Assembly (NCBI RefSeq): GCF_007859295.1
Contig: NZ_VOHB01000002.1
Span: forward strand, 2,277,945-2,341,944
Length of the DNA stretch: 64,000 bases
DNA from: Planococcus sp. CPCC 101016
GTDB taxonomy: Bacteria > Bacillota > Bacilli > Bacillales_A > Planococcaceae
Direction of reading: 5' to 3'
Part shown: piece after piece, positions 19,964 through 29,877 of the stretch
Layout: every line of letters starts with the position of its first letter
Position numbering within the stretch: position 1 is the stretch's first letter
Notes under the pieces: generated by a model
Seen by the model: the letters and a program-made list of their open reading frames with translations, nothing else
Databases searched by the model: none
What the model was told of the DNA's origin: nothing
Made by a program: the position numbers and the translations under genes

Positions 19964-20728
19964 TTAATTCATGCGGACGCGGTTAATTGGAATAGATTTC
20001 GTGATGTCATTGACTACCCAACTTGCCGCAATCAAGCCGACTGTCGATGGTGCAAAAGCGTTCGAGGACGGTGGCATTTGTGCTTTTCGGATAGCCGCAT
20101 CAGGCTTCCCGACATTGCCGACCACATCTTCACGGACAATGATCGGGCTTTCGTCTGAAAAGACGACCGGGATGCCTTTATAGATTCCGGCCTGGCGCAA
20201 TTTTTTGCGGATGATTTTTGCCAGTGGATCCGTATGGGTCTTGGAGATATCCGCAATCTTAAAACGTGTTGGATCGGTTTTATTTGCTGCTCCCATACTG
20301 GCGATGATCTTAATGCCGCGTCTGTAGCATTCTTCCATCAAATGAACCTTGTAGATCATCGTATCGGATGCATCGATTACATAATCCGGTTGGTAGCTGA
20401 AAAATTCTTCATACGTTTCTTCGGTATAAAACATATGCAGGGAAATTACCTTGCATTCTGTATTGATGTCAGCGATCCGATCTTTCATGACCCCCGCTTT
20501 AGACTTGCCGACGGTCGACAAATTGGCGACCAGCTGCCGGTTGATATTGGTGATGTCGACATTATCCTTGTCCACAAGGATGATCGTGCCTACACCGCTT
20601 CGTGCACAAGCTTCCGCCGCGAATGAACCAACGCCTCCAATGCCCAAAATGGCGACGGTTGAATTTTTGAGTAAATCGATTCCTTCTTTTCCTACTGCTA
20701 ATTCATTTCTTGAGAATTGGTGTAACAT
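19964..20728 (-). CDS. tcdA: tRNA threonylcarbamoyladenosine dehydratase TcdA
   Basis: A 254-residue ThiF/E1-like adenylating enzyme: nucleotide-binding GIGGVGSFAAEACARSG, the D-N-INRQ arginine motif, and the C-terminal PSTVGLIAASWVVNDI. TcdA cyclises threonylcarbamoyladenosine (t6A) at tRNA position 37. It corresponds to B. subtilis YrvM by position next to the 6S RNA and aspS. The start at 20728 was preferred to a TTG at 20746. Confidence 0.9.
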   Translation of the reverse strand: MLHQFSRNELAVGKEGIDLLKNSTVAILGIGGVGSFAAEACARSGVGTIILVDKDNVDITNINRQLVANLSTVGKSKAGVMKDRIADINTECKVISLHMFYTEETYEEFFSYQPDYVIDASDTMIYKVHLMEECYRRGIKIIASMGAANKTDPTRFKIADISKTHTDPLAKIIRKKLRQAGIYKGIPVVFSDESPIIVREDVVGNVGKPDAAIRKAQMPPSSNAFAPSTVGLIAASWVVNDITKSIPINRVRMN

Positions 20729-20777
20729 GAAGTCACTGCCTTTCAAAGTTGATACGCATAATAGGGATTATACACAA

Positions 20778-20814
20778 TAAAAATCCCTTCGACAATTAAT
20801 TGTCGAAGGGATAA
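20778..20814. terminator. Terminator hairpin at the 3' end of the 6S RNA gene
   Basis: ATCCCTTCGACAATT and AATTGTCGAAGGGAT form a perfect inverted repeat with A/T runs on both sides. It would end the 6S transcript on the minus strand. Confidence 0.85.
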
Positions 20815-20819
20815 AAATG

Positions 20820-21016
20820 ATTTTTTATTAGGAATCCCAATCGTGCCGTTTTTGTTGGTGCGCATCGTTTGAACCCGCTGAAAGCAGGTGGGTGATCTCT
20901 TCACCACTTATAACTTCCCGTTAAGGCATGTTAGCCATGGTGAAATTCGATCTCCCGACGACATAATGTTGGGTCAAAATCGAATTGCTTAAAACGAACA
21001 CATCAGGATTCTCTAT
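20820..21016 (-). ncRNA. ssrS: 6S RNA (6S-1/BsrA type)
   Basis: About 197 nt between tcdA and aspS, the same site as B. subtilis bsrA. Starting near 21016, GAATCC at the 5' end pairs with GGGATTCC near 20829-20838 to close a long rod. The sequence between contains TTTCACCATGGC and the CACCCACC stretch on opposite sides of a large internal bulge, as 6S RNA needs to mimic an open promoter. 6S RNA binds sigma-A RNA polymerase in stationary phase. The call rests on position, size, closing stem, promoter and terminator; I could not run a covariance model. Confidence 0.78.
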
Positions 21017-21022
21017 AACCGT

Positions 21023-21051
21023 ATGTTAGCACACCTTTTTTATTTAGACAA
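21023..21051 (-). promoter_or_regulatory. 6S RNA promoter
   Basis: TTGTCT (21046-21051), 17 nt, TAACAT (21023-21028) on the minus strand, directly downstream of the aspS stop. Confidence 0.65.
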
Positions 21052-21056
21052 GTCTT

Positions 21057-22841
21057 TTACTCTGTTACTTTTTTATTATTCTGAATGTTCAGCGCTAAGC
21101 TTAATTCCTCAAGTTGAGCACCTGAAACCGGGCTTGGGGCGTTTGTCAACAGGTCGCTTGCGCTCGCTGTTTTCGGGAAAGCAATGGTGTCGCGCAGGTT
21201 AGTCCGTCCAGAAAGCAGCATGACAAGACGATCCAGGCCGAATGCGATTCCGCCATGCGGAGGCGTTCCATATTCAAATGCTTCCATCAGGAAACCGAAT
21301 TGCTCATTGGCTTCTTCTTTGCTGAAGCCAAGCACTTCAAACATCTGCTCTTGGATTTCGCGACGGTAAATACGGGAAGATCCCCCGCCTAGTTCATAGC
21401 CGTTCAAGACAAGGTCATATGCTTGCGCGCGGACATTCTGCGGCTCAGTTGCCAATTTATCCAGGTCTTCTTCAAATGGCATTGTGAATGGATGGTGTGC
21501 TGCATAGTAGCGGCCATCTTTATCATCGTACTCCAACAGCGGCCAGTCTGTAATCCACAAGAATTTGTAGATCGAGTTGTCGATTAGGCCAAGCTCTTTG
21601 CCGAACTTCAAACGAAGTGCGCCAAGTGCATCTGCCACTACGGTCTTCTTATCTGCAACAAACAGCAATAAATCCCCTGCTTCTGCTTGTGCGCGTTCTG
21701 TCAAAGCAGTTGCCGCTTCGCCTTCAAAGAATTTGGCAATCGGTCCTTTGACGCCTTCTTCTTCGACTTTAAGCCAAGCCAGCCCTTTTGCTCCGTAAAC
21801 TGCAGCAAATGCGCCAAGCGCATCAATGTCTTTGCGTGAATAGTTGGCAGCCTGTCCTTTAACGTTGATCAGTTTTACCTGGCCGCCGTTTTCGATCGCT
21901 CCGGTAAAGACTTTGAACGCTGAATCTTTTACCAGGTCTGATACGTCGACCAATTCAAGCCCGAAGCGTACATCCGGTTTATCCGAACCGTAACGGTCCA
22001 TCGCTTCTGTATAGCTCATGCGCTGGAATGTCGGTTCAATGTCGATTTTTTTGACATCTTTCATCATTTGGACCATCAGGCGTTCGTTCATCCCGATAAT
22101 GTCTTCCATCGTCTGGAAGCTCATCTCCATATCAATTTGCGTGAATTCCGGCTGGCGGTCTGCACGAAGATCCTCGTCACGGAAGCAGCGAGCGATCTGG
22201 TAATACTTATCAAAGCCGGATACCATCAGCATTTGTTTGAAAAGCTGCGGCGACTGCGGCAATGCATAAAACTCTCCGTCATGGACACGGCTCGGCACCA
22301 AGTAGTCGCGTGCGCCTTCAGGTGTCGATTTGGTCAAAATCGGTGTTTCCACTTCAATAAACCCTTCTTCGTCCAAAAAGCGGCGGATGGATTTGGTGAT
22401 ATCTGAACGCATTTTGAATGTTTCATACATAGCCGGACGACGTAAATCCAGGTAGCGGTATTTCAAGCGCAAGTCTTCGTTGACATCGGTGTTGTCCTCG
22501 ATGGCAAACGGCGGATTTTTAGCTGCGTTAATGATGGATGCATGATCTACCTGCACTTCGATTTTTCCGGTTTTCATGGCTGCATTGATTTGGCCTTCTG
22601 CTCTTTCCACAACCAGTCCGTTGATATGAACCACGAATTCATTGCGCAGCGATTCGCCGATTGCTGCCGCTTCTTTCGAAATTTCCGGGTTGAAGACAAC
22701 TTGCACGATTCCAGAACGATCCCGGACATCCACAAAAATCAATCCGCCCAAATCGCGGCGTTTTTGTACCCAGCCTTTTAATGTAACACGCTGCCCAATG
22801 GCAGTTTCATCGACTTCTCCACAATAATGCGTTCTTGACAT
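21057..22841 (-). CDS. aspS: Aspartyl-tRNA synthetase (bacterial type)
   Basis: The 594-residue enzyme carries an N-terminal OB fold for the anticodon ([22 protein letters not shown]), class II motifs 2 and 3 ([33 protein letters not shown]) and the bacterial GAD insertion domain. The 2 nt gap after hisS makes it part of the same T-box-controlled transcript. Whether it is discriminating for tRNA-Asp depends on whether the genome also has GatCAB, which is not in the window. Confidence 0.97.
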   Translation of the reverse strand: MSRTHYCGEVDETAIGQRVTLKGWVQKRRDLGGLIFVDVRDRSGIVQVVFNPEISKEAAAIGESLRNEFVVHINGLVVERAEGQINAAMKTGKIEVQVDHASIINAAKNPPFAIEDNTDVNEDLRLKYRYLDLRRPAMYETFKMRSDITKSIRRFLDEEGFIEVETPILTKSTPEGARDYLVPSRVHDGEFYALPQSPQLFKQMLMVSGFDKYYQIARCFRDEDLRADRQPEFTQIDMEMSFQTMEDIIGMNERLMVQMMKDVKKIDIEPTFQRMSYTEAMDRYGSDKPDVRFGLELVDVSDLVKDSAFKVFTGAIENGGQVKLINVKGQAANYSRKDIDALGAFAAVYGAKGLAWLKVEEEGVKGPIAKFFEGEAATALTERAQAEAGDLLLFVADKKTVVADALGALRLKFGKELGLIDNSIYKFLWITDWPLLEYDDKDGRYYAAHHPFTMPFEEDLDKLATEPQNVRAQAYDLVLNGYELGGGSSRIYRREIQEQMFEVLGFSKEEANEQFGFLMEAFEYGTPPHGGIAFGLDRLVMLLSGRTNLRDTIAFPKTASASDLLTNAPSPVSGAQLEELSLALNIQNNKKVTE

Positions 22842-22843
22842 AG

Positions 22844-24124
22844 TTATTCCTCCAGTGATTTCTTTTTCAATATGGTTTGGGCGATTTCTTCGAATGCCAT
22901 TTCCTGCTGCTCACCCGTCGCCATTTCCTTCAATGCCACTTTTCCGCTTTCCAGTTCGGTTTCCCCGATGACGAGGACAAATCCTGCACCTTTGCGGTCA
23001 GCGGATTTCATCTGTGCTTTCACTTTGCGCCCGGCAAAATCCATATCTGCTGAAATGCCGTTCAAGCGCAGATCACGGACAACTGAAAATGCTTTTTTCT
23101 TTGTGGTTTCGTCCATTGCGACGACGTAGACTTCCAAATTATTTGATTGGCCGATTTCCACTTTTTCCATTTCCAGCGCCAACAATAGCCGCTCGATGCT
23201 CATCGCAAATCCTATGCCTGGAGATTCCGGTCCACCAAGATCTTCTACAAGGCCGTTATAGCGTCCCCCACCAGCCAAAGTCGTAATCGCACCAAAGCCT
23301 TCAGCTTCACTCATGATTTCAAATGCTGTGTGGTTATAGTAATCAAGGCCGCGGACCAGATTCGGATCGACGACAAAGTCGATGTCCATGCTGGAAAGGT
23401 ATGATTGGACTTCATTGAAATAAGCCTGTGATTCTTCGTTCAAAAAATCAGCTAGAGACGGTGCGGTCGCCATCAAAGGATGGTTGCGGTCCACTTTACA
23501 ATCCAGAATACGCAACGGGTTTTTCTCGAGGCGTGTCTGGCAGTCGCTGCAGAATTCATTGATGCTTGGTTCGAAATGTTTGATCAATGCTTCTTTGTGC
23601 GCCACGCGGCTTTCTGTGTCACCCAACGAGTTGATGACTAAACGCAATTGCTTAAGGCCGACAGAACGGTAAAGGTCCATCGCCAACGAAATCACTTCCG
23701 CGTCAATCGCTGGATCTTTGGAGCCGATCGCTTCGACGCCGAACTGAACAAATTGGCGCATGCGGCCTGCCTGCGGACGTTCATAGCGGAACATCGGGCC
23801 GGTGTAGAATAATTTTACCGGCTGATCCGGTACGCCGAACAATTTATTTTCCACATACGAACGAACGACAGATGCTGTGCCTTCCGGACGCAAAGTCAGA
23901 GAACGATCGCCGCGATCCTGGAAGGTATACATTTCCTTCTGGACGATATCCGTCGTATCGCCGACGCTGCGAAGAAATAATTCTGTGTGTTCGAAAATCG
24001 GTGTGCGGATTTCTTTGTATTGATAAAGTCTGCACAAATCATTGATTTTTTGTTCAACTTCCTGCCATTTAGCGGATTGATCAGGCAACACATCATAAGT
24101 GCCGCGTGGTGCTTGAATGTTCAT
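22844..24124 (-). CDS. hisS: Histidyl-tRNA synthetase
   Basis: A 426-residue class II synthetase: [10 protein letters not shown] at the start, motif 2 [21 protein letters not shown], the His-specific [15 protein letters not shown], and motif 3 [14 protein letters not shown], then the anticodon-binding domain. I chose the ATG at 24124, with AGAGGAG 11 nt upstream; the frame runs 40 codons further into the T-box leader, which cannot be coding. Co-transcribed with aspS. Confidence 0.96.
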   Translation of the reverse strand: MNIQAPRGTYDVLPDQSAKWQEVEQKINDLCRLYQYKEIRTPIFEHTELFLRSVGDTTDIVQKEMYTFQDRGDRSLTLRPEGTASVVRSYVENKLFGVPDQPVKLFYTGPMFRYERPQAGRMRQFVQFGVEAIGSKDPAIDAEVISLAMDLYRSVGLKQLRLVINSLGDTESRVAHKEALIKHFEPSINEFCSDCQTRLEKNPLRILDCKVDRNHPLMATAPSLADFLNEESQAYFNEVQSYLSSMDIDFVVDPNLVRGLDYYNHTAFEIMSEAEGFGAITTLAGGGRYNGLVEDLGGPESPGIGFAMSIERLLLALEMEKVEIGQSNNLEVYVVAMDETTKKKAFSVVRDLRLNGISADMDFAGRKVKAQMKSADRKGAGFVLVIGETELESGKVALKEMATGEQQEMAFEEIAQTILKKKSLEE

Positions 24125-24144
24125 CGGTCGGTTCACTCCTCTGT

Positions 24145-24433
24145 TTTTTCCATACAAAAAAGCCCCCGCCCCTTGCTTTACGCAAGGGACGAGAGCCTGT
24201 ATAAGCTTCCGCGGTTCCACCCTAGTTGATGCAAAAAGATGCATCCTCTCATTCCGGGTAACGGCCGGTTCCGTTTTTTCCTAGTAAGCGGCATGCGCTT
24301 TTCAGAAAAAAGCCTCGAAAGTGTTTTTCGTCGCAGTTGTCTGCAGGAAAGTTTACAGCCCGAGACTTTCCCTCTCTTTTCAGCCAAATCATGCAATTAC
24401 TTTCTTTGTCGTCAGCAAATATATAAGGATAAT
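24145..24433 (-). promoter_or_regulatory. T-box leader of hisS-aspS
   Basis: The T-box core AGGGTGGAACCGCGG is at 24209-24223 (minus strand), followed by a terminator hairpin in which GGCTCTCGTCCCTTGC pairs with GCAAGGGGCGGGGGC, plus a T-run (24155-24197). The leader is about 290 nt. By gene it should read tRNA-His (possibly also Asp); I did not fix the specifier codon. Confidence 0.92.
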
Positions 24434-24439
24434 AAATCA

Positions 24440-24468
24440 ATCTTAATAACTCCCACATAGCTTGTCAA
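24440..24468 (-). promoter_or_regulatory. Promoter of the hisS leader
   Basis: TTGACA (24463-24468), 17 nt, TAAGAT (24440-24445) on the minus strand. It lies back to back with the yrvJ promoter. Confidence 0.7.
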
Positions 24469-24472
24469 CCTT

Positions 24473-24501
24473 TTTACACAAGGCGCTTGTTTTTTGATAC
24501 T
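24473..24501 (+). promoter_or_regulatory. Likely yrvJ promoter
   Basis: TTTACA (24473-24478), 17 nt, GATACT (24496-24501), about 30 nt before the start codon. Confidence 0.45.
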
Positions 24502-24532
24502 ATGGAATAGAAATTGTTTTAGGGGGAATGGC

Positions 24533-26107
24533 ATGAAGCGCAAGGGGTTTATTGTACTTATTTTATTCTTTTTATTTATAGCCGGCAGCATTCCGCTGCT
24601 GGATAAAGATCATGTATCAGCTGACAGCGGCACCGTTGAGATTTCCGGTACAACGGTCAATGTCCGTTCCGGGCCAGGCTTGTCCTATAGTGTAACCGGC
24701 GACTTGGAACAGGGACAGACCGCTTCCGTCATTTCAAAACAAGGCGACTGGCTTGAAATCCGCGTTGATGGCCAAGAAGGCTGGATTGCTTCATGGCTCA
24801 CAACCAACTCAGGTGAAGAACAACAAGCTTCCGGACAAACCGCAATCTCCTCAGTCAACGGCTTGAATGTCCGCGCACAGGCCGATCTTTCGGCCGCAGT
24901 GCTCACGAAAATGAAAGCTGGCGATGAAGCGAACGTCATCAGCACAACAGGTGAGTGGGTGGAAATCGATTTCCGCAACACGCGCGGGTTCGTCTCAACG
25001 CAATACATAAGCCTGACAGATAAAACGTCAACACCAAAGCAAACAGATGACAAGGCTGAACCTGAGCAGAAAAAAGACGCAATCTCCAAAGTATCCTCTT
25101 TTGAAATTGCCGTCAGTGCATTGAATGTCCGCTCAAAACCGGATCTGAGCTCAAAAATCCAACAGACAGTCAGCAAAGGCCAGGTATTTCCAGTCGTTTC
25201 TATGGCAGGCAATTGGGTAGAAATCAAATTGGCTGAAGATAAAAACGGTTGGGTATATGCGTTCCACGGCCAATTATCCGACAAAGCGGTCGAAACGGTC
25301 GCAAGCAATGAAGAAGAATCCATCACCATCCTGACCAATGGAACGAATCTGCGGACCGAAGCCACTACTGCTTCTGAAGTTGCCAGCCGCGCAGATGCAG
25401 GCACTCAACTCGCAGTGATCGGCAAACAAGGCGAATGGTATCAAGTTTCATTGCCTGACGGCAAAGCTGCCTTCGTCGCCGAATGGGTCGTATCATCAGA
25501 AGAAACGATTGTAGAAGACGAACAACCCGAAGTGCCTGAACAACGCAAAAAAGGAACATTGAATGGCGTTACAATTGTCCTCGATCCTGGGCATGGCGGA
25601 AATGACGGCGGTACAGTCGGAGTCCGCAAAACAGAAGAAAAAGACCTGACATTGAAGACGGCTGAAATCCTGTCTCATCATTTGAACGCAGCTGGAGCTG
25701 AAGTTGTCATGACCCGTCAATCCGACACGTATGTGGACCTTCGCAAACGTGTTGCGAGCAGCCATCAAGCCGGAGCTGACGCTTTTATCAGCATCCATTA
25801 TGATTCCACTGATGACAGCACAGTGTCCGGATTCACTTCCTATTACCAGCACGATTACCAAAAAGAGCTGGCTGAATACCTCAACTCAGGTCTTAGCGAT
25901 AAATTGACGCTCCATGACCGCGGTGTTCAGCATGGCAATTACCTCGTGCTGCGTGAAAACCGGCAGCCGGCCATTCTCGTCGAACTAGGCTTCCTCAGCA
26001 ACTTTAACGAAGAACGCGTCCTGACGACTAATCAGTTCCGTGAACAAGCGGCACTCGGCCTCTATAACGGCTTAATTAATTATTTTGATGCACAACTTAG
26101 CGAATAA
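24533..26107 (+). CDS. yrvJ: YrvJ, secreted N-acetylmuramoyl-L-alanine amidase with four SH3b domains
   Basis: A 524-residue wall hydrolase. A signal peptide (about 1-31, MKRKGFIVLILFFLF) is followed by four bacterial SH3 domains (about 34-95, 97-157, 178-238, 254-315), each with an LNVRS/VNVRSGP-type motif that binds the wall, and an Amidase_3 zinc domain (about 343-520). The domain shows LDPGHGG (zinc His), the EKDLTL Glu, SIHYDS (second His) and VELGFLSN (catalytic Glu). The start at 24533 has AGGGGGA upstream. The same gene lies between hisS and dtd in B. subtilis. Confidence 0.95.
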   Translation: MKRKGFIVLILFFLFIAGSIPLLDKDHVSADSGTVEISGTTVNVRSGPGLSYSVTGDLEQGQTASVISKQGDWLEIRVDGQEGWIASWLTTNSGEEQQASGQTAISSVNGLNVRAQADLSAAVLTKMKAGDEANVISTTGEWVEIDFRNTRGFVSTQYISLTDKTSTPKQTDDKAEPEQKKDAISKVSSFEIAVSALNVRSKPDLSSKIQQTVSKGQVFPVVSMAGNWVEIKLAEDKNGWVYAFHGQLSDKAVETVASNEEESITILTNGTNLRTEATTASEVASRADAGTQLAVIGKQGEWYQVSLPDGKAAFVAEWVVSSEETIVEDEQPEVPEQRKKGTLNGVTIVLDPGHGGNDGGTVGVRKTEEKDLTLKTAEILSHHLNAAGAEVVMTRQSDTYVDLRKRVASSHQAGADAFISIHYDSTDDSTVSGFTSYYQHDYQKELAEYLNSGLSDKLTLHDRGVQHGNYLVLRENRQPAILVELGFLSNFNEERVLTTNQFREQAALGLYNGLINYFDAQLSE

Positions 26108-26144
26108 GACAAAGCACGGAGAACTTTTCTCCGTGCTTTTTTGT
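26108..26144 (+). terminator. yrvJ terminator
   Basis: AAAGCACGGAGA and TCTCCGTGCTTTTTT form a 12 bp stem just after the stop. Confidence 0.92.
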
Positions 26145-26201
26145 GCGGAAAATGCGGTTCGTGCATATTTCTTTTTGACTCCCTACCTGTCAAGCCGGTT
26201 T

Positions 26202-26300
26202 CTGCACGTTAAACGAGCGCATTGGTGCTTTGGGTGAACAGGCTGGCCGATTGCCGGCAATCGTGTTCGAAGCCACCGGCGTCTATTCACACCCACCAAA
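26202..26300 (+). pseudogene. Fragment of an IS110-like transposase
   Basis: One frame reads ERIGALGEQAGRLPAIVFEA and continues TGVYSHPP. The IVFEATGVYS stretch matches the conserved P-x-V-x-E-x-TG-x-Y motif of the IS110 DEDD catalytic region. Only about 30 codons survive, there is no start codon, and the frame breaks up on both sides. Repeat family A begins 23 nt downstream. No terminal repeats are visible. Confidence 0.5.
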
Positions 26301-26322
26301 CCTTGATTCTCCTTTCACCGGC

Positions 26323-26448
26323 TGCTTGAAGTGCAGGGCCTCGACTCCAGCGGAATAGTGAGACGACCGAGACCCCGCAAGGAGCGCAACGACTGAGGAA
26401 GCTTGGGCGCGAACCCGCGGAAAGCGAGCGCCGGAAAGGAAAGCAGCC
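26323..26448 (-). repeat. Intergenic repeat family A, copy 2 (inverted)
   Basis: The reverse complement matches 11858-11983 over its full 126 nt, for example CGCTCGCTTTCCGCGGGTTC and TCGGTCGTCTCACTATTCCG without a mismatch. Confidence 0.88.
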
Positions 26449-26555
26449 CTTTGAGCTCCTTGCTTATTCTGTTCTCTCGGAATATCGAGGAGAAAGAGGC
26501 TTGACTAATGATAAGAAAGCGTCCGCCTGGAGCAATTTCTTCGAATTTAGGAAGT

Positions 26556-26597
26556 CAAAAAAAAAGAAGCACAGGCAAATTCGCCTGTACTTCTCCA
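26556..26597 (-). terminator. dtd terminator
   Basis: GAAGTACAGGC and GCCTGTGCTTC pair around GAATTT and are followed by nine T on the minus strand. Confidence 0.9.
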
Positions 26598-26605
26598 CCA
26601 TTTCG

Positions 26606-27046
26606 TTATTTCGACTCCACTAAAATCGTCACAGGGCCGTCATTGATTAACTGGACGTCCATCATGGCGCCGAAGATGCCCGTTTCGACAATCAGTCCGT
26701 GACTGCGCAGCGCATCGTTAAAAGCCTGCCAAAGCGGTTCAGCCGTTTCCGGACGGGCCGCTGAAATAAAACTTGGACGGCGTCCTTTTTTAACATCGCC
26801 ATATAGCGTGAACTGAGAGATGGAAAGAATCTCGCCGCCGTTGTCGAGAATCGACCGGTTCATCTTGCCTTCTTCGTCTTCAAACAGGCGAAGCTGCGCA
26901 ATTTTGCCGGCCAGATAATCGGCATCCTTTTCTGTATCTTCATGGGTGATGCCGACGAGCAGCACATAACCGGAGCTGATGGCTCCAGTTATGTCTCCGT
27001 CGACTGTCACTGATGCTCTTTTGGATCGTTGCAAAACTACTCTCAT
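26606..27046 (-). CDS. dtd: D-aminoacyl-tRNA deacylase
   Basis: A 146-residue protein that frees tRNA from D-amino acids. Both Dtd signatures are present: [11 protein letters not shown] (SQFTL) and the cross-subunit GxP loop as NDGPVT near the C-terminus. The normal length and position next to relA support the call. The 9 nt gap to relA means both are on one transcript ending at the strong terminator downstream. Confidence 0.95.
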   Translation of the reverse strand: MRVVLQRSKRASVTVDGDITGAISSGYVLLVGITHEDTEKDADYLAGKIAQLRLFEDEEGKMNRSILDNGGEILSISQFTLYGDVKKGRRPSFISAARPETAEPLWQAFNDALRSHGLIVETGIFGAMMDVQLINDGPVTILVESK

Positions 27047-27055
27047 GCGGCCTCC

Positions 27056-29248
27056 TTAATTCATCACACGCTGAACAGAATAGACATCGGGAATCGATTT
27101 GATTCGTTCGACGACACGGTTCAGATGTGAAATATGCGGAATCATGATCGACAGGTTGATCGTCGCAATTTTATCTTTATCTGCTCGGCCGCTCACTGCA
27201 GTAATCGTAGTCTTCGTTTCGCTGACCATGTGCATGACTTCATTGATCAACCCGGTGCGGTCGTATGCCTGCACTTCGATGTCGATCTGGTACGATTTAT
27301 TGTCAGGCGAGCCTTCATTTTCCCACTCAACCGGAATCAGCCGGTCATTTGCCTCGGAATGAATATTTGGGCAATCGGTACGGTGGACTGAAACGCCGCG
27401 GCCTTTGGTAATAAACCCGATAATGTCGTCACCTGGAACCGGATTGCAGCATTTTGACAGGCGGATCATCATATTGTCGATTCCTCTGACGATGACACCA
27501 GACTCGGTCTGCTTTTTCGGTACATTGGACTTCATTTCGACCGTAATTTTTTCAAGCGCTTCTTCCTGCTCGCGCTTTTTGCGCATTTTTTCAGCCAGAC
27601 GGTTGACGACTTGCTGGGCCGTGATGCCAGTAAATCCGACAGCTGCATACATGTCTTCTTCGCCCGCAAAATTGAATTTCTCACATACGCGTTTAATGTT
27701 TTCGTTCGTCAGCACTTCTTTGACGGGGAATTCCTGCGCCTTGATTTCTTTTTCAATCATATCGCGGCCTTTTTGAACATTGTCTTCGCGCAATTGCTTT
27801 TTGAAGAATTGCTTGATTTTATTTTTTGTTTGAGTCGATTTGGCAATTTTCAGCCAGTCACGACTCGGGCCGAACGACTGCTTGGAAGTCAGAATTTCCA
27901 CGATATCTCCCGTGTGAAGTTCTGTGTCAAGCGGTGCCATCTTGCCATTGATTTTGGCGCCGATGGTTTTATTGCCGATCTCTGAATGGACCCGGTACGC
28001 GAAATCAATTGGGCAGGAACCTGCCGGCATTTCGATAACATCGCCTTTTGGTGAAAAGACATAGACCATATCCGAAAACAAATCGTATTTCAGCGACTCC
28101 ATGAATTCTTCAGCGTTATCGGATTCGTTCTGGAAATCCAGGATTTCACGGAACCACGATAAGCGTGAATCAACAGAGCTTTTCGGTTTATCGATAGTTT
28201 TGCCTTCTTTATAAGCCCAATGCGCCGCTACTCCGTATTCAGCAATGCGGTGCATTTCTTCTGTACGAATCTGCACTTCCAGCGGGTCGCCTTGAGGGCC
28301 GATCACCGTCGTGTGAAGTGATTGATAAAGGTTCTGTTTCGGCATGGCGATGTAATCTTTGAAACGTCCAGGCATCGGCTTCCATGTGGAATGGATAATA
28401 CCGAGTACTGCATAGCAGTCTTTGATGCTTTCTACAGTAATGCGGACAGCCAATAAATCATAGATTTCATTAAATTGCTTGTTTTGGACAGCCATTTTTT
28501 TATAAATGCTGTAAATATGCTTAGGGCGCCCGAAAAGATCCGCTTTAATGTCGACATCGTCGAGTTGTATGCGGATCTCATCCATGACCTTATTCAAATA
28601 ATCTTCCCGTTCGGTCCGTTTCTTTTTCATCAAATTGACAATCCGGTAATACTGCTGCGGGTTTAAATAGCGCAGCGCGGTATCTTCAAGTTCCCATTTG
28701 ATGGTATTGATTCCAAGCCGGTGCGCAATCGGGGCAAAGATCTCTAATGTCTCATTGGCTTTTATACGTTGCTTTTCAACAGACTGGTATTTCAATGTCC
28801 GAAGATTATGCAGACGATCCGCCAGTTTGATCAAAATGACACGGATGTCCTGTGCCATCGCCACAAACATTTTGCGGTGATTTTCCGCCTGCTGCTCTTC
28901 TTTCGACAAATACTTGATTTTGCTCAACTTGGTGACACCGTCGACCAGCATCGCCACTTCTTCATCGAAGTCACGGACGATGTCTTCACGGCTGACTTCC
29001 GTATCCTCTACCACATCATGCAAAAAGCCTGCGGCCACTGTAGCTGGATCCATTTGTAATTCTGCCAGGATTCCTGCCACTTGAACCGGATGCACAATAT
29101 ATGGTTCTCCGGATTTCCGGAACTGTCCCATGTGGGCATCGTACGCAACCTGATATGCCTTCTTAATCGTTTTTACATGATCGGCATTCATATAAGACGC
29201 AACCATCTCGAATACATCTTCAGCTGTTCTTACTTGATCTTTCGCCAT
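27056..29248 (-). CDS. relA: Bifunctional (p)ppGpp synthetase/hydrolase Rel
   Basis: The 730-residue stringent-response enzyme. The N-terminal HD hydrolase domain has [10 protein letters not shown]. The synthetase domain has [12 protein letters not shown], where RFKD is the charged motif of bifunctional Rel enzymes rather than EFDD of RelA monofunctional forms, and QSLHTTV. Then follow the TGS domain, the zinc-finger-like region with [13 protein letters not shown], and a C-terminal ACT domain. The start at 29248 has AAGGTGG upstream. Confidence 0.97.
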   Translation of the reverse strand: MAKDQVRTAEDVFEMVASYMNADHVKTIKKAYQVAYDAHMGQFRKSGEPYIVHPVQVAGILAELQMDPATVAAGFLHDVVEDTEVSREDIVRDFDEEVAMLVDGVTKLSKIKYLSKEEQQAENHRKMFVAMAQDIRVILIKLADRLHNLRTLKYQSVEKQRIKANETLEIFAPIAHRLGINTIKWELEDTALRYLNPQQYYRIVNLMKKKRTEREDYLNKVMDEIRIQLDDVDIKADLFGRPKHIYSIYKKMAVQNKQFNEIYDLLAVRITVESIKDCYAVLGIIHSTWKPMPGRFKDYIAMPKQNLYQSLHTTVIGPQGDPLEVQIRTEEMHRIAEYGVAAHWAYKEGKTIDKPKSSVDSRLSWFREILDFQNESDNAEEFMESLKYDLFSDMVYVFSPKGDVIEMPAGSCPIDFAYRVHSEIGNKTIGAKINGKMAPLDTELHTGDIVEILTSKQSFGPSRDWLKIAKSTQTKNKIKQFFKKQLREDNVQKGRDMIEKEIKAQEFPVKEVLTNENIKRVCEKFNFAGEEDMYAAVGFTGITAQQVVNRLAEKMRKKREQEEALEKITVEMKSNVPKKQTESGVIVRGIDNMMIRLSKCCNPVPGDDIIGFITKGRGVSVHRTDCPNIHSEANDRLIPVEWENEGSPDNKSYQIDIEVQAYDRTGLINEVMHMVSETKTTITAVSGRADKDKIATINLSIMIPHISHLNRVVERIKSIPDVYSVQRVMN

Positions 29249-29292
29249 AATTGCCCACCTTGCTTTAAATTTTTCCAAAAGTATATCTTTCT

Positions 29293-29322
29293 ATTATAAA
29301 AAACAAAGTGCCAAAATGTAAA
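29293..29322 (-). promoter_or_regulatory. Likely relA promoter
   Basis: TTTACA (29317-29322), 18 nt, TATAAT (29293-29298) on the minus strand, about 45 nt before the start codon. It overlaps a weak hairpin (AACAAAG with CTTTGTT, T-run) that may end the upstream gene. Confidence 0.55.
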
Positions 29323-29328
29323 GCTTTG

Positions 29329-29853
29329 TTAGCTGTTCTCAAGCACTTTAATAAATTCACGCAGGTAGTCCGGCAGATCGGGCGGACGACGGCTTGAAAC
29401 CAGATGTCCATCGACCACTACCGCTTCATCCAGCCACTCCGCGCCGGCGTTGACCATATCGTCTTTTATGCCTGGCGTACTGGTGACTTTCCGGCCGTTT
29501 AAAATATTGGCGGAAATAAGCACCCAGCCAGCATGGCAAATTTGGCCGATCGGTTTTTTCTGGTCATCCATCTGGCAGACAAGCTCCAGAACTTCAGGAA
29601 AGCGCCTGATTTTATCCGGTGCCCAGCCTCCCGGGACCAAAATGGCATCGTATTGGTTGTTTAGAGCCTCCCCATACGACAGATCCGATTTGGCCGGCAC
29701 ACCGTATTTGCCGATGTAATCGACGCCTGCCTCTTCACCTGCAAGTTCCACTTCAGCGCCTTCTTCACGCAACCTTAAAATTGGGTACCACAATTCCAAA
29801 TCTTCAAATTCATGATGAACAAAACTCAATACTTTTTTTCCTGATAATCTCAT
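29329..29853 (-). CDS. DJ-1/PfpI-family protein
   Basis: A 174-residue glutamine-amidotransferase-fold protein. The nucleophile elbow is GQICHAGWVL, with Cys followed by His as in the PfpI/YfkM/YraA group. Upstream is the conserved E in GEEAGVDY. Members are reported as stress proteins, proteases or deglycases, so I give no precise reaction. The C-terminal STPGIKDDMVNAGAEWLDE and SSRRPPDLPDY are typical of the group. It is not found between relA and apt in B. subtilis, so it looks like an insertion together with the next gene upstream. Confidence 0.85.
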   Translation of the reverse strand: MRLSGKKVLSFVHHEFEDLELWYPILRLREEGAEVELAGEEAGVDYIGKYGVPAKSDLSYGEALNNQYDAILVPGGWAPDKIRRFPEVLELVCQMDDQKKPIGQICHAGWVLISANILNGRKVTSTPGIKDDMVNAGAEWLDEAVVVDGHLVSSRRPPDLPDYLREFIKVLENS

Positions 29854-29877
29854 TGTATTGCCTCCTAGTTAGTTGTT

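Larger units (their letters stand above)
26145..26555. other. Gene-free convergent interval yrvJ/dtd
   Basis: It holds the IS110-like fragment, the reversed copy of repeat family A and, at 26515-26535, a short GCGTCCGCCTGGAGC motif. No intact gene is seen. Confidence 0.6.

Noticed and set aside
26508..26702. 64-codon plus-strand frame upstream of the dtd terminator
   Set aside because: It reads through the dtd terminator hairpin and into dtd antisense; no support.
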